In this document: one piece after another, positions 51,364 through 62,236 of the stretch | Layout of the letters: each line of letters begins with the position of its first letter | How positions within the stretch are numbered: the stretch's first letter is position 1 | From: Prorocentrum cordatum | Taxonomy: Eukaryota > Sar > Dinophyceae > Prorocentrales > Prorocentraceae | Length of the DNA: 64,000 nucleotides | Reading direction: 5' to 3' | Assembly (NCBI GenBank): GCA_963575745.1 | Contig: CAUYUJ010017896.1 | Location: forward strand, 124,243 to 188,242 | Made by a program: the position numbers and the translations under genes | Notes under the pieces: model-generated | What the model saw: the letters and a program-made list of their open reading frames with translations, nothing else | What the model was told of the DNA's origin: nothing | The model's database searches: none

Positions 51364-52367
51364 TCACGCCGCTCGAAAGCTCCAAACATCGATTCCAAGA
51401 AGTACCTCGTACAGCGCCCGCTCGATACCCGCAAGTATCGCATTCAAGAGGCATGTGATGCCCGTGATGGTCCACACCGCGTGCAAGAGGTCGCATTTTC
51501 CTATAACAAGCGGCCTGGCGGAAGAACTCCAGTGACGAGGAGAGCCGGCCTTCCCCAGTGTCGTGAGGCAGTCCGACAGGCCGCCAGGGCGCCGCACGAA
51601 TGGGAGCAGGACAAAGCCACGTCTTTCCAATGCCCTGGTGAGCTTGCCACCACCCTGGCGCCCTGGAAGGGGGTCACGACCCGCTGCTGCGTCTACCTGC
51701 TGCTCTATCTCGTCGCGCACGCCGCAGGCAGCAATAACGACCTGATCGCCATGGTCACCAGCACCAGCCGAGCAAAAAGAGTACGCCGAAGCCCCACCAG
51801 TGCACCGCATCCCAGGCACCTCCGGGGCAAGCTCGAGGGGGTAGATGCTGGATACACGCGCGTCGAGAGCAAGTTGGACGACGGCACTTCCTGCTGGCAG
51901 ATCCTCGGCACGAGCTCGGAGACCCCGATAACGTTGGCAAAGTTGAACGGCGGCACCGCGAAAGGAGGACCAGTCTGCACGACCTGTTTCTGGGGCTTGT
52001 CGACTTCCGAGGCCAGAAGAGGCCGCGCCCCAAAGCGGGGGCCATGCTGGGCACGCTTGAGGTCGGCCACCGGGCAGCGCAGGACGTCCAAGCCGTCTGC
52101 CTGGGCGGCCAAGGCAGGGAGGCCCGCGATGATCCTCTGTAAGGTGGCTTCGTCGCCGACGAACCTCTCGAGGAGCTCCAGCACCTCGTTCCGCTCCTGC
52201 ACCGCGGCGTCCAGGTCAGCTTTGAAGTGGGAGATTGCCCAATCTGCAGAAGGACGTGCATGTTCGCGTGCCCGTGACCTCCGCGAGGCACTACGAGAAA
52301 CTGGCGCCACCGTCAGGGGCGCCCCCCGCAGCCACATCAACGCCAGAGAACGCCCAGCCGCCGCCAC
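51364..52367 (-). CDS. Candidate gene, frameshifted or multi-exon, unknown protein
   Basis: Minus strand. The upstream part reads DLDAAVQERNEVLELLERFV, GDEATLQRIIAGLPALAAQA and DGLDVLRCPVADLKRA (52090-52230) with strong G/C third positions and a coiled-coil look. Further on, another frame takes over: PAGSAVVQLALDARVSSIYP, GVRDEIEQQVDAAAGRDPLP, then a hydrophobic segment VWTITGITCLLNAILAGIER ending in a stop at 51364. The change between about 51880 and 51930 could be an intron or a frameshift. A 299-codon plus-strand frame covers 51481-52380 but has poorer codon bias. No family recognised. Confidence 0.45.
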
Positions 52368-52399
52368 CGTAAGAGCTTGAGCAATAGGGCGCTCATCCG

Positions 52400-53340
52400 T
52401 TGGTGGATAGCATAAACCAAATTGGCTACGGAGGAGGACGGGGCGGAGAAGGAGAAACGATAGACAGGGGGGAGAATGCGGAGGCGGGAGGAGAAGTTAG
52501 AATTGGTGCAGTAGCCGTAGCAATAATGGTGGTGGCCTCAGTAGTAGTGGTAGTAGCAATGGAGATTATCCGTAAGGCCTTCGCCCCCATGCCGCCTGCC
52601 CCCCTCACTCAGAATGGGACTTGCCAGAGCTGTCTTGGGATGTCTGGACGCTGGCGTGAAGCAGTGTCGGGACTTTACGCGAGGGCCAGTATTAAGTTAC
52701 AATGGTTTACGGCTTCGGTGGCGCGAGTATTCAGGTAATTTACCATGGTTTATGACTCCGGGGACGCGTATATAGTATAATGTTCAAGGGTATGTGGTTT
52801 CGGGGACGTAAAGATTGTGTATTTTACTTAGGTTTACGGCCTTGAGGTCGCATGCATTATATAATTTACAAGGTATATGGTTTCGGGGACGCGAATATGG
52901 TGTACGTTACTTTAATTTGCAAGGTTTTGAGGCTTCCGCGGCGCAAGTGCGGTGTAATTTACAAAGGGTATATGGCGCAGGGGACGCGAATATGGGATAA
53001 TGTTCACAGGTTTATGTGTTCGGGGTTACGGCTTCGGGGGCGCGAATATTTTGTAATTATCGAAGGGTTTACGGCGTCGGGGACGCGAATCTGGCGTAAT
53101 TTCCAAAAAGGATTATGGCCTCGGGGATGCGAATATCAATCTTTTTGAACGTGTCCCACGACCCCCCGTGATTTCAGACAACGCGACTCGGGGACGCTAG
53201 CCAGGACGCTTTTCGGTTCCCCCCCTCGCGCGTTGAGCAACAATTCGCAGTAAGCAAGCTGAAACTGGCACAGGGAGCTGCAAGCCTGATGCTCGCAGAC
53301 TGATGGCCCCGCAAGGGGGTCGGCGGATAACAGTCAGCTT
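52400..53340. repeat. Tandem array of about 46-bp degenerate units and spacer
   Basis: 52690-53145 holds about ten units built on GTTTACGGCTTCGGGGACGC and GAATATGGTGTAATTTAC. 52430-52690 is mixed purine-rich DNA and 53145-53340 unique; no gene supported. Confidence 0.7.
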
Positions 53341-53352
53341 AGTCGTAGTCGC

Positions 53353-53399
<47 letters not shown>

Positions 53400-53449
53400 T
53401 AGTGGTTGTAGTGGTAGTAGTGGTAGTAGTAGTAGTAGCAAGGGTAGTC

Positions 53450-53480
<31 letters not shown>

Positions 53481-53510
53481 CAGTAGTAGTAGCAACAGCA
53501 GTAGTAGTAA

Positions 53511-53566
<56 letters not shown>

Positions 53567-53567
53567 C

Positions 53568-53610
<43 letters not shown>

Positions 53611-54864
53611 TAGTAGTGGTGGTAGTAGTAGCAGTAGTAGTAGTAGTCGTAGTAGTAGTAGTAGTAGTAGTCGCCGTGGTAGTGGTAGTGGTAGTAGTAG
53701 TAGTAGTAGCAGTAGTGGTGGTAATAGTAGTAGTAAGCAGTAGTAGTAGTAGTAGTAGTCGTAGTAGTAGTAGTATAGTAGCAGTAGCAGTATGTAGTAG
53801 TAGTAGTAGTGGTCGTGGTAGTGGTAGTAGTAGTAGTTAGTAGTAGTAGTAGTAGTCGTCGTCGTCGTCGTCGTCGGTCGTCGTCGTCGTCGTCTGTAGT
53901 NNNNNNNNNNNNNNNNNNNNNNNNNNNNNNNNNNNNNNNNNNNNNNNNNNNNNNNNNNNNNNNNNNNNNNNNNNNNNNNNNNNNNNNNNNNNNNNNNNNN
54001 GGAGTAGGAGTAGGAGTAGGAGTCAAGCTAGCCAGCTCGAGCGAGTCAAGCATGGCATGCCCAGTCCCACCCGCCCTCCCACAACATAAGAAGCAAAGCT
54101 GGCACAACTGGGGGCCGAAGTCACACCGGCCAGCCGGTTTGGTACAGCTGATGCGGCCGCGATGGCGGTTGCCGACGGGAACTGGCGAGCGCGTGTTGAA
54201 TGCCGCGCACGCATTGCCAGACGAGTCGAGAATGGCCCGGTACACCGCAGGAAGCCAGAGGTGGCCGGAGGAAGCCCGACGGTCTGACAGGACACCCCAA
54301 AGCATTTTTGTGAAAAAGCATTGGGTTTTTGATGTTTTTATGTTGAAATGCTTGCAAACACACGGTGTTCGGTAGGATTCTGACATGAACGCGCGAGTGT
54401 GCTCTTTGTTGTGTTTTTTGCACAGGATTCGCGGCCTGGGTGCATGACAGAGCATCGCGAGTGCACCGCGCGATGACGTGAAATCGCTGGATTTGACCGA
54501 ATTCTTAAGATTCCTATGGTTTTCCTATGATTTCAGCAAGAGGGCCCGGGCGGGAAATTTGTACAATTTGTGTGAAAAAGCATTGGGTTTTTGATGTTTT
54601 TATGTTGAAATGCTTGCAAACACACGGTGTTCGGTAGGATTCTGACATGAACGCGCGCGTGTGCTCTTTGTGGTTTTTTTTGCAATGGATTATCGCCGTG
54701 GACGACAGGACGTCCATGTCGAGAGGAAAAAATAAGAAAAATGTTGATTTTGTATTGTTTTTTACAGGTTAGGATGGGACCACCCGGATGCGGCCCCTAA
54801 TGGCCGGCCTGAGGGGGGAGTAGGAGTATATTCTAATAAGGAATAAGGATAGGAGTAGGAGTAG

Positions 54865-54916
<52 letters not shown>

Positions 54917-55114
54917 CGTGGTGGTGGTGGTGGTGGTGGTGGTGGTGGTGGCGGTGGTGGTGGTGGTGGTGGTGGTGGTGGCGGTGGTGGTAGTAGTAGT
55001 CGTAGTAGTAGCCGTCGCAGTTGTAGTCGCAATCGTAGCCGTAGTCGTAGTCGTAGTCGTCGTACCAGTCGCAGTCGCAGTAGTGGTAGTAGTAGTAGTA
55101 GTAGCAGCAGCAGC

Positions 55115-55145
<31 letters not shown>

Positions 55146-55190
55146 ATAGTCGTGGTCGTGGTCGTGGCAGTGGCAGTGGTAGTAGTAGTC

Positions 55191-55235
<45 letters not shown>

Positions 55236-55237
55236 AC

Positions 55238-55280
<43 letters not shown>

Positions 55281-55802
55281 CTAGTACTAGTCGTCGTCGC
55301 CGTCATCGTGGTAGTAGCTGCAATCGTGGTAGTAACAGTAGTAGCAGCAGTTGTTCTAGTAGGAGATGTAGTAGTATCGTAGTATAGCTGTAGTGTGCTA
55401 GTAGTAGCTGTAGCAGTGGAATAGTAGTTGTTGTAGCTGTACTAGTAGTAGCTGTAGTATTAGTAGTAATAGTAGTAGTAATCCTAGTAGTAGTGGTAGA
55501 AGTAGTCGTAGAACACGTAGTGCTCGTAATAGTAGTACTCGTCGTAGTAGTAGAAGTAGCAGTCGTACTGGTAGTAGTAGTAGTAGTAGTAGTAGCAGTA
55601 GTAGTAGTAGTAGTAGCTGTGGTGGTAGTAGTGGTCGTAGCCGTCGTTGCGTACTAGTAGCCGTAAGCGTAGTAGGAGTCGCAGTAGTAGCAGTAGTAGT
55701 AGCAGTAGCAGTAGCAGTAGTAGTCGAAGTAGTAGTAGTAATAGTAGTAGTAGTAGTAGTAGTAGTAGTAGGGGTAGTAGTAGTAGTAGTAGTAGTAGTA
55801 GC

Positions 55803-55839
<37 letters not shown>

Positions 55840-55877
55840 CTAGTACTAGCAGTAGTAGTACGAAGTAGTAGTAGTAA

Positions 55878-55916
<39 letters not shown>

Positions 55917-55941
55917 TAGTAGTAGTAGTAGTAGTAGTAGC

Positions 55942-55978
<37 letters not shown>

Positions 55979-56040
55979 CTAGTACTAGTCGTACCAGTAG
56001 TAGTAGTAGTACTAGTAGTAGTAGTAGTAGTAGTAGAAGA

Positions 56041-56071
<31 letters not shown>

Positions 56072-56218
56072 ATAGTAGTCGTAGTAGTAGTAGTGGTAGT
56101 AGTAGTAATATTGGTAATAGAAGTAGTAGTCGTGGCAGTAATGTTAGCCGTAGTAATAGTAGTAGTCGTAGTAGTAGTAGTAGTAATAGTAGTAGTAGTA
56201 GTAGTAGAATTAGTAGTA

Positions 56219-56249
<31 letters not shown>

Positions 56250-56892
56250 CAGTAGTAGTGGTAGTAGCCGCATCGGCAGTAGCGTTCGCAGTCGTAGTAC
56301 TAGTCGTCGTCGTAGCGGTCGTAGCTGTAGCAACAGTGGTAGTAACAGTTGCCTTTGTAGTAGTACATTAGTAATAGTCGTAGTAGTCGGGGTAGCATAC
56401 GTAATCGTAGTAGTAGCAGTAGTAGTAGCAGTAGTAGTGGTACTACTACTACCCGAGTGCTACTACTATTATTACTACCACTACTAATACTATTACTACT
56501 ACTAGCACTACTACTACTACTACTACTACTATTATTACTACTACTACTACTACTAATACTACGACGACTACTACTACTACTACTACGACTATTACTACTA
56601 CTAATAGTACCAGTGGGCGTCGAGGTAGTTGCATTCGTAGTCGTAGTAGTTATAGTAATAGTCGTCACGCTCGTAGTGGTAGTAGTGGAAGTTGCAATCG
56701 TAGTAGTAGTCGTAGCAGTAGTAGTAGTAGTAGTAGTAGTAGTAGAGCGGTAGTCGTAGTAGTAGTAGTAGCAGTAATAGTAGAGGGTGTGCTTGTAGCA
56801 ATGGTCGTTTTCATTCGCAATCGTAATAGTCGTGGTAATCGCGGTAATTGTCGTATTCGTAATAGTATTAGTAATCGTAGTAGTAGTAGTAT

Positions 56893-56926
<34 letters not shown>

Positions 56927-57099
56927 TGTAGTAGTAGTAGTAGTAGCAGTAGTAGTAGTAGCAGTAGTAGTAGTAGTAGTAGTAGCAGTACTAGTTGTGG
57001 CAGTAATTTTAGTAGTAATACTAGCAGTCGTGTTTCCGTGGTAGTCGTAGTAGTAATAGTCGTAGTAGTAGTAGTAGTAGTAGTTGTAGTAGTAGTAGC

Positions 57100-57133
<34 letters not shown>

Positions 57134-57419
57134 GTAGTAGTAGAAGTAGTAGTAGTAGTAGTAGTAGTACTATCCGGAGTATTACTAGTAGTAGTAGTCG
57201 TCGTCGTAGTAGTAGTCTTTAGTACCAATCGTATCTGTAGTGGTGTAGTCGTACTAGTAGTAGCTGTAGTTATAGTAGCAGGAGTCTTTGTAGTTATCGT
57301 ATTAATAGTAGTAGTCGTCTTCGTCGCCGTAGCAGTCTCCGTAGTAGGAGTAGTCGTGATAGTAGTAGTAGTAGTAGTAGTAGTAGTTGTTGTAGTAGTA
57401 GTAGTAGTAGTAGTAGTAC

Positions 57420-57482
<63 letters not shown>

Positions 57483-57822
57483 TGGTCGTAGTCGTAGTAG
57501 TAGTAGTAGCAGTAGTAGTAGTAGTCGTAGTAGTAGTAGTAGTAGTCGTAGTAATAGTAGTAGCAGTAGAACTATTCGTATCAGTCCCAGTAGTAGTTTG
57601 AGCAGTAGTCGTAGTAGTGGTCGTACGGGTAGTAGTAGCATACATTTTAGTAGTAGTCGTAGTAGTAGAAGTAATGGTTGTTACTGTTGCCCTTGTAGGT
57701 GTGGTTTTCGTATTAGTATTCGTGGTAGTAGTAGTGGTAGTAGTAGTAGTAGTACTAGTAGTACTAGTAGTATTGGTAGTAATAGTAGTACTAGTAGGAG
57801 TAGCAGTAGTAGTACAAGTAGC

Positions 57823-57872
<50 letters not shown>

Positions 57873-57995
57873 AAGCCGTAGTAGTGGTAATAGTAGTAGT
57901 AGTAGTAGTAGTCGCCGTCGTCGTAGTAGTAGTAGTCGTAGTAGTATCTGTAGTAGTCGTAGCATTAGGAGTAGTAGTTTCAGTAATTGTTCTGG
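53341..57995. repeat. GTA/TAG array (about 4.6 kb) with assembly gap
   Basis: Degenerate GTA triplets from 53345 to 53900 and 54860 to 57995, with GTG and GTC sub-runs. N at 53901-54000. Between 56441 and 56608 the motif is on the other strand (TAC/CTA), giving inverted junctions at both edges. Ser, Val and Thr frames are not genes. Confidence 0.95.
54010..54830. repeat. Non-GTA island with a direct repeat of about 105 bp
   Basis: GTGAAAAAGCATTGGGTTTT ... CATGAACGCGCG(A/C)GTGTGCTC occurs at 54309-54413 and 54568-54670. 54030-54300 is unique (plus PVPPALPQHKKQSWHNWGPK) and might be a short exon, but this is weak. Confidence 0.7.
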
Positions 57996-58241
57996 CGGTC
58001 GCAGTCGCAGTGTCAGTAGTAGTGTCCGGAGCGGCGCCAGTAGAAGTAGCCGGCGTCGTAGAGAAGTTATATAAATCGTCGGGTAGCGATAGTAGCGGAC
58101 GCAGTAGCAGTAGCAATCGCATTATCATTACTAGGAGTACTCCTATCAAAAGGTCTGGTTTGGGCCGTTTTTTTTTCGCGCATTTCTGTTCAAGGTTGAT
58201 GTTTTTCGTGTTGCGGATGTGGTATCGAATCATTTACACAA

Positions 58242-58274
<33 letters not shown>

Positions 58275-58735
58275 GGGAGAGAGAGAGAGAGGGAGAAGCA
58301 CAGCAAGAGGGAGAGGATGATAGCGTGAGAGGAAACAACACGAGGGAGAACGCGAGAGACAGAGGAGGGATTGTTTATGCTGGCGTTGTTTCCTTCAGTG
58401 GAGGGGGTCGCACCACTTTTGTTTTGATATGCAGAGAGGGAGAGACATAGAGAGAGAGAGAGAAAGACAGAGAACAAAGAGAGAGAGAGAGTGACCAGTC
58501 AGAGGAGGACGGGTACGGCCTTCTCTTCGCGCGATTTTTTGGTGGGTGGGTAACGCGAGTTATTGGTTCCGGATTGGTCTTATTGGGTTTGCAATGACGT
58601 TCGCAGGTTTCGTGGATGTTTTTGTTACACGGAACCTTTAACATAACCAAAACGGTTCGCCTAGCGAAGGATCAACCATACGTACGCAGTTGTGCGTGCC
58701 GCACTCGTGAGTACCTTCTTCCGTTGAGCTCTCAA
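57996..58735. other. Spacer with GA microsatellite
   Basis: 58240-58290 and 58440-58500 are GA-rich. 58500-58735 is unique and contains AGGTTTCGTGGATGTTTTTG, whose inverted partner AACATCCACGAAACCTTTG is at 59687-59705. Confidence 0.6.
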
Positions 58736-59335
58736 TGGGACCACGAGGCGTGCGAGGGGTGTGCCAAGGTGGTGTGGCGGCGACATGCGAACGCATCCAC
58801 TGGGGCCCTCGGTGGGGTTCCCTATGGTTCCACGAAGCGTGTGAGGGGTGTGCCAAGGTGGGGTCGCGGCGGCATGCAAACGGAGCCACTGAGGAGTTCG
58901 GTGAGTCGGTGAGGCTCCCGCTGGGGCCACGAAACGCGTAAACGTGTCCCAAGGTGGGGTGGCGGCGGCATCTCAACGCAGCCACCCGAGCCTGCGGCGG
59001 GGGTCCCCGAGGATCCACGAAACATGTGAGGGGCTCGCCGAAGTGGGGTGGCGGCTTGCGAACGCAGCCACTGGGGCCCTCGGTGGGGCTCCATATGGGG
59101 CCACGAAAGGGTGGTGGCGGCATGCCAACGCAGCCACTGGGCGCTTCGGTGAGGCTCCCGATGGGGCCACGAAGCGAGTAAGGGATCTGCCAGAGTGGGG
59201 TGGCGGCGGCATGCGAATAGCCTCTGGAGCCTCAGGTGGAGATCCTTATGGGGCCACGAAACGTGTGAGGGGTGTGCCAAGGTGGGATTGCAGCGGCACG
59301 CGTGTGTGAGGGGTGTGCCAAAGTGGGGTGGTGGG
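58736..59335. repeat. Tandem array of about 90-bp units, array 1
   Basis: About seven units with GGGGCCACGAAGCGTGTGAG, GTGTGCCAAGGTGGGGTGGC and GGCATGCGAACGCAGCCACT. In the minus direction the units encode a recurring MPPPPHFGTPLTRF-like peptide, which I take as a by-product of the repeat. Confidence 0.85.
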
Positions 59336-59394
59336 AGAGAGGAGGGGGAGGAAGAGAGGAGAGGAGAGGAGAGGAGAGGAGATTCGGGGCGCCG

Positions 59395-59643
59395 CTGATT
59401 CAAAACGAGGACCCAATTCAACACAGAACGGTTGGGAACAATAAGCAAAGAAACACCAGCAACAATACAGCAACTTAGTGATACTAACAAGAACAAAACA
59501 TCCCATGTTCTACGGGAACCCAGGCAGGGGGGCGGCAGGGTTGGCAGGAGTGTTCTGTAGGAGTCCCGCCCGCCTTGCTTCCCGCTCATCTCACCTTTCC
59601 AGTACCCCGCAGGCCATTGGGTGTTTGTTGTTGGTGGTGTCAC
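59395..59643 (-). CDS. Weak candidate exon with a hydrophobic segment
   Basis: Minus frame TPPTTNTQWPAGYWKGEMSG, then DVLFLLVSLSCCIVAGVSLL and NRSVLNWVLVLNQRRP. It borders the 90-bp array. Codon bias is weak and A/T content is higher than in the better exons, so this may be chance. Confidence 0.25.
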
Positions 59644-59952
59644 CTTTTTTTTGGGGGGGAAGTATCACACAGGTTCCTTGGAGCAACATCCACGAAACCT
59701 TTGCTTGCCGTCAAAAAGAAACATCAAATCGAATGGGAAACCAATCATCCGTGTGACTCTACCACCTAGCCTGGCGGAGGACCGAATCAGATGCCGCTGC
59801 GCGTACCGCAAGACAGGTGGAAAATAGAGGAGTGGGGCTAGCAAAAGGACTCAGGCGTGCGCGCGAGGGACGGAGCGACGTTGTTGATGGGGTTGCAGGG
59901 TCAGCCGCAACGGGTTACATCTGGATGTAACCCGTCACGGCTGCTCTGATTG
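59644..59952. other. Spacer with a strong hairpin
   Basis: 59903-59942 is an inverted repeat: AGCCGCAACGGGTTACATC, TG, GATGTAACCCGTCACGGCT (two mismatches in 19). It lies 10 bp left of F1 copy 8. No gene seen. Confidence 0.6.
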
Positions 59953-60443
59953 TTAAGTCGGGCCTGTCCCTTTACAGGGGGAGTATTCAAAAATAGTCAA
60001 AAATAGTCTGGGATTATTTCATCGCTTCGCTCATTCCGCCGGCCCTGGAGCCCTCTTTAGGGCCTCGTGGAGGCCTCTTGGGGACTCTTGGGAGTCTCTT
60101 GGGGCTCCTTGGCGGCGTCTTGGGGGCCCCCAGGGCCTCTTGGGGACTCTTGGGGGCCTCTTGGGGCGGGAGGGGGGGTAGTCGATTGCGGCTCCCCCCT
60201 CGGAGGCCACGATCCTCGTGAGGGGTGTCGAAAAATTGCCCGGTCCAGCATCTCTGGCCCCCACCCTGCCGGGGACCTGTCGGGGTATTTTTCACCCCGG
60301 GACTCCTAGGGCCCGCCCCGCGCGCGCGAACTAGAAATACTGTTTACCTGTTACCGGAGATCTTAGCACGCCCTGGCCCGTTGGGCCGGCGAATTTTTAT
60401 TTTTCGCAAACAATCCCCCTGTAGGAGGACAGGCCCGACTTAA
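59953..60443. mobile_element. F1 copy 8, with about 320 bp of extra interior
   Basis: TTAAGTCGGGCCTGTCCCTT and GGACAGGCCCGACTTAA are the best-preserved TIRs of the family (CTGTAGGAGGACAGGCCC against GGGCCTGTCCCTTTACAGG). The left interior is consensus to AATAGTCTGGGATTATTTC. The rest is unrelated, including a CCTCTTGGGGAC tract (60045-60170). It has no clear target duplication. Confidence 0.75.
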
Positions 60444-60529
60444 TTTGAGCGTCTGTCGGCTCAGCCCGGGGGAACAGCAGGGCGCGGCCCCAGGGAGCAG
60501 CAGGCGGCCGGGACTTTTCTGGAGCTCTT

Positions 60530-61215
60530 ATATATGGCCACGGCACGTGCGATGGGGTGTGCCAAAAGGCTCGCCGTCGAGCACGGCTGCCGATAGGGCG
60601 TTCGGTTGGGACTCTTCGGGGGCCTGGAAACATGCGGGGTGTGTGCCGAAAGAGGCGCGGACATCCGTGGGATCCCCGCCGTTGGGCTCCCGGCGGAGCT
60701 CCTCGTGGGGCGGGGCGTGCCGAAATGGGCACGGTCACGCATGCAATGGGGCCTTACGTGGAGCTCCCTATAGGGCCACGTGGGAGGGATGTTTGTCGAC
60801 TTGGGCGCGGCCACTCATGCGGTTTTTGCCACTGGGGCCTTCGGTGGGGCTCCCTTTGGGGCCACGAAGCATGTGAGGTGTGTGCCGGCATGGTTTGGCG
60901 AAGTCATGCGAACGCAGCTGCTGGGGCTATTTGGTGGAACCCCCTTCTGGGGCCACGAAGCGTGGGAGGGGTGCGCCAAAGTGGGGTGACGGCGGCATGC
61001 GAACACAGCCACTGGTGCCTTCGGTGGAGCTCTCTACAGGGCCACGAAAAATGTGAGGGGTGCGCCAAAGTGGGGTGGTGGCGGCGGCATGCGAACGCAG
61101 CCACTGAGGCCTTAGGCGGGGCCTGGTGGGGCCACGAAGCAAGCGTGTGATGGGTGCGCCAAAGTTGGGTGGCGGCGGCATGCGAATGCAGCCATTGGGG
61201 CCTCAGGTGAGGCTC
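60530..61215. repeat. Tandem array of about 90-bp units, array 2
   Basis: About eight units of the same consensus as 58736-59335 (GGGGCCACGAAGCATGTGAG, GGCGGCATGCGAACGCAGCC). Units nearest 60530 are most diverged. Confidence 0.8.
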
Positions 61216-61426
61216 CCGTACTTGGACTATATGTTTGAACCCTGCGGCGCAGGATGCCCCCCCCTCCTTCAAATTAAGATTGGAGGATTGGCAGGCAAGG
61301 GGGTTCGAGTGAACAAAAATATTTGACCCCCAAATCACCACCCATACCAACTTCAACATTGGCGGGGGGGGTCAGTATTCCTTCAAGTCTGCGCTGGTTT
61401 CGAATCTAGACAACAAAGTATTTCAG
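61216..61426. other. Unassigned spacer
   Basis: Mixed sequence between the 90-bp array and the transposase remnant. The remnant probably began in here but I cannot follow its frame. Confidence 0.4.
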
Positions 61427-62236
61427 GTGTTGCCCAACGCGAAGCTCGGGAAGGTGGCGGCCAAGCGGGCGGGTCGCGGGGTGTACCGGAAACGCAAGCG
61501 GGACTACTCCAGTGGCCACGTCAAGCCGAGCAACCCGAAGGTTCGCGGTCGGCGCAAATTGGATACTTCGTCAGGGCCAGGCCAGACTTCGCCAGGCCAG
61601 CGGCCAATGGCGTGCTCCGCCAGGTGCTGAAGCAGGGCTCCGGCAAGGGATCCGTGAGCATCGCGTGCGCCATCGGGGCACCAGGTGGACGGCAGGTGGA
61701 ACGCAGAAGCTGCCGAGCGCATGCACTCGGGGCCGCTCCGAGCCGCCTTGAAGAAGGCCTACCCAGCGGGGCAAGTCCTGTGTCCTGGAGGACAATGACC
61801 CCACGGGTTGCAAATCCCGTCGGGGCATGGCGCTTCCCTCCGGCGCCAGGGCAATCGCGGCTATCGACCGACCGAACAATTGCCCGATCGATCTTCGGGT
61901 CGGAGGGTGCCCCCCCCCAGTCGGGCGATCGGTCGGGGACGACGGCTGAGGCGGCAAAGAAGTCCACGGGCACCAGCGCGTTGGACTCTCCGAAGAGGCC
62001 CCCTGATCTGATGCTGCTCGATTCCGCTTTCTCGAAGAATCTGAGCGCGCGCATGAGAACGCAGGAGAAGGACTGGCCAGATAGCAAGAAGGAAACAAGG
62101 GCGCAATGCCTCGCCCGATTGCGCCGCACGGCGCTGGCAACCCCCGCTGGGTTCATCAATCGCATCATGGGCGCCGCGCGCATGCACTGCCTGTTGTGCG
62201 AGGATGCCAAGGGCGGCCGCTTCCCTTGGGGCGGCG
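61427..62236 (+). pseudogene. Tc1/mariner-like (DDE) transposase remnant
   Basis: Readable in order but in changing frames: GRGVYRKRKRDYSSGHVKPS (frame 2), GSGKGSVSIACAIG (frame 1), RWNAEAAERMHSGPLRAALK (frame 2), then KSCVLEDNDPTGCKSRRG (frame 3, 61773-61826). After an apparent 115-bp insertion come SPKRPPDLMLLDSAF, MRTQEKDWPDSKKETRAQCL and AKGGRFPWGG (frame 1). LEDNDP and SPKRPPDL correspond to the second-Asp block and the following PDL motif of the Tc1/mariner/IS630 catalytic domain, common in dinoflagellate genomes. At least four frame changes and the insertion make it inactive. The insertion (about 61828-61944) contains inverted CCGACCGA...TCGGTCGG text. Confidence 0.7.

Noticed and set aside
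51481-52380. Plus-strand frame of 299 codons as the main gene
   Set aside because: Codon use favours the minus strand (DLDAAVQERNEVLELLERFV region), whose third positions are mostly G/C; the plus frame is likely its shadow.
58638-61359. Repeated MPPPPHFGTPLTRF-like peptide as a repeat protein gene
   Set aside because: Unit lengths vary (about 82-98 bp) and break the frame repeatedly; no start, end or codon bias supports a gene.
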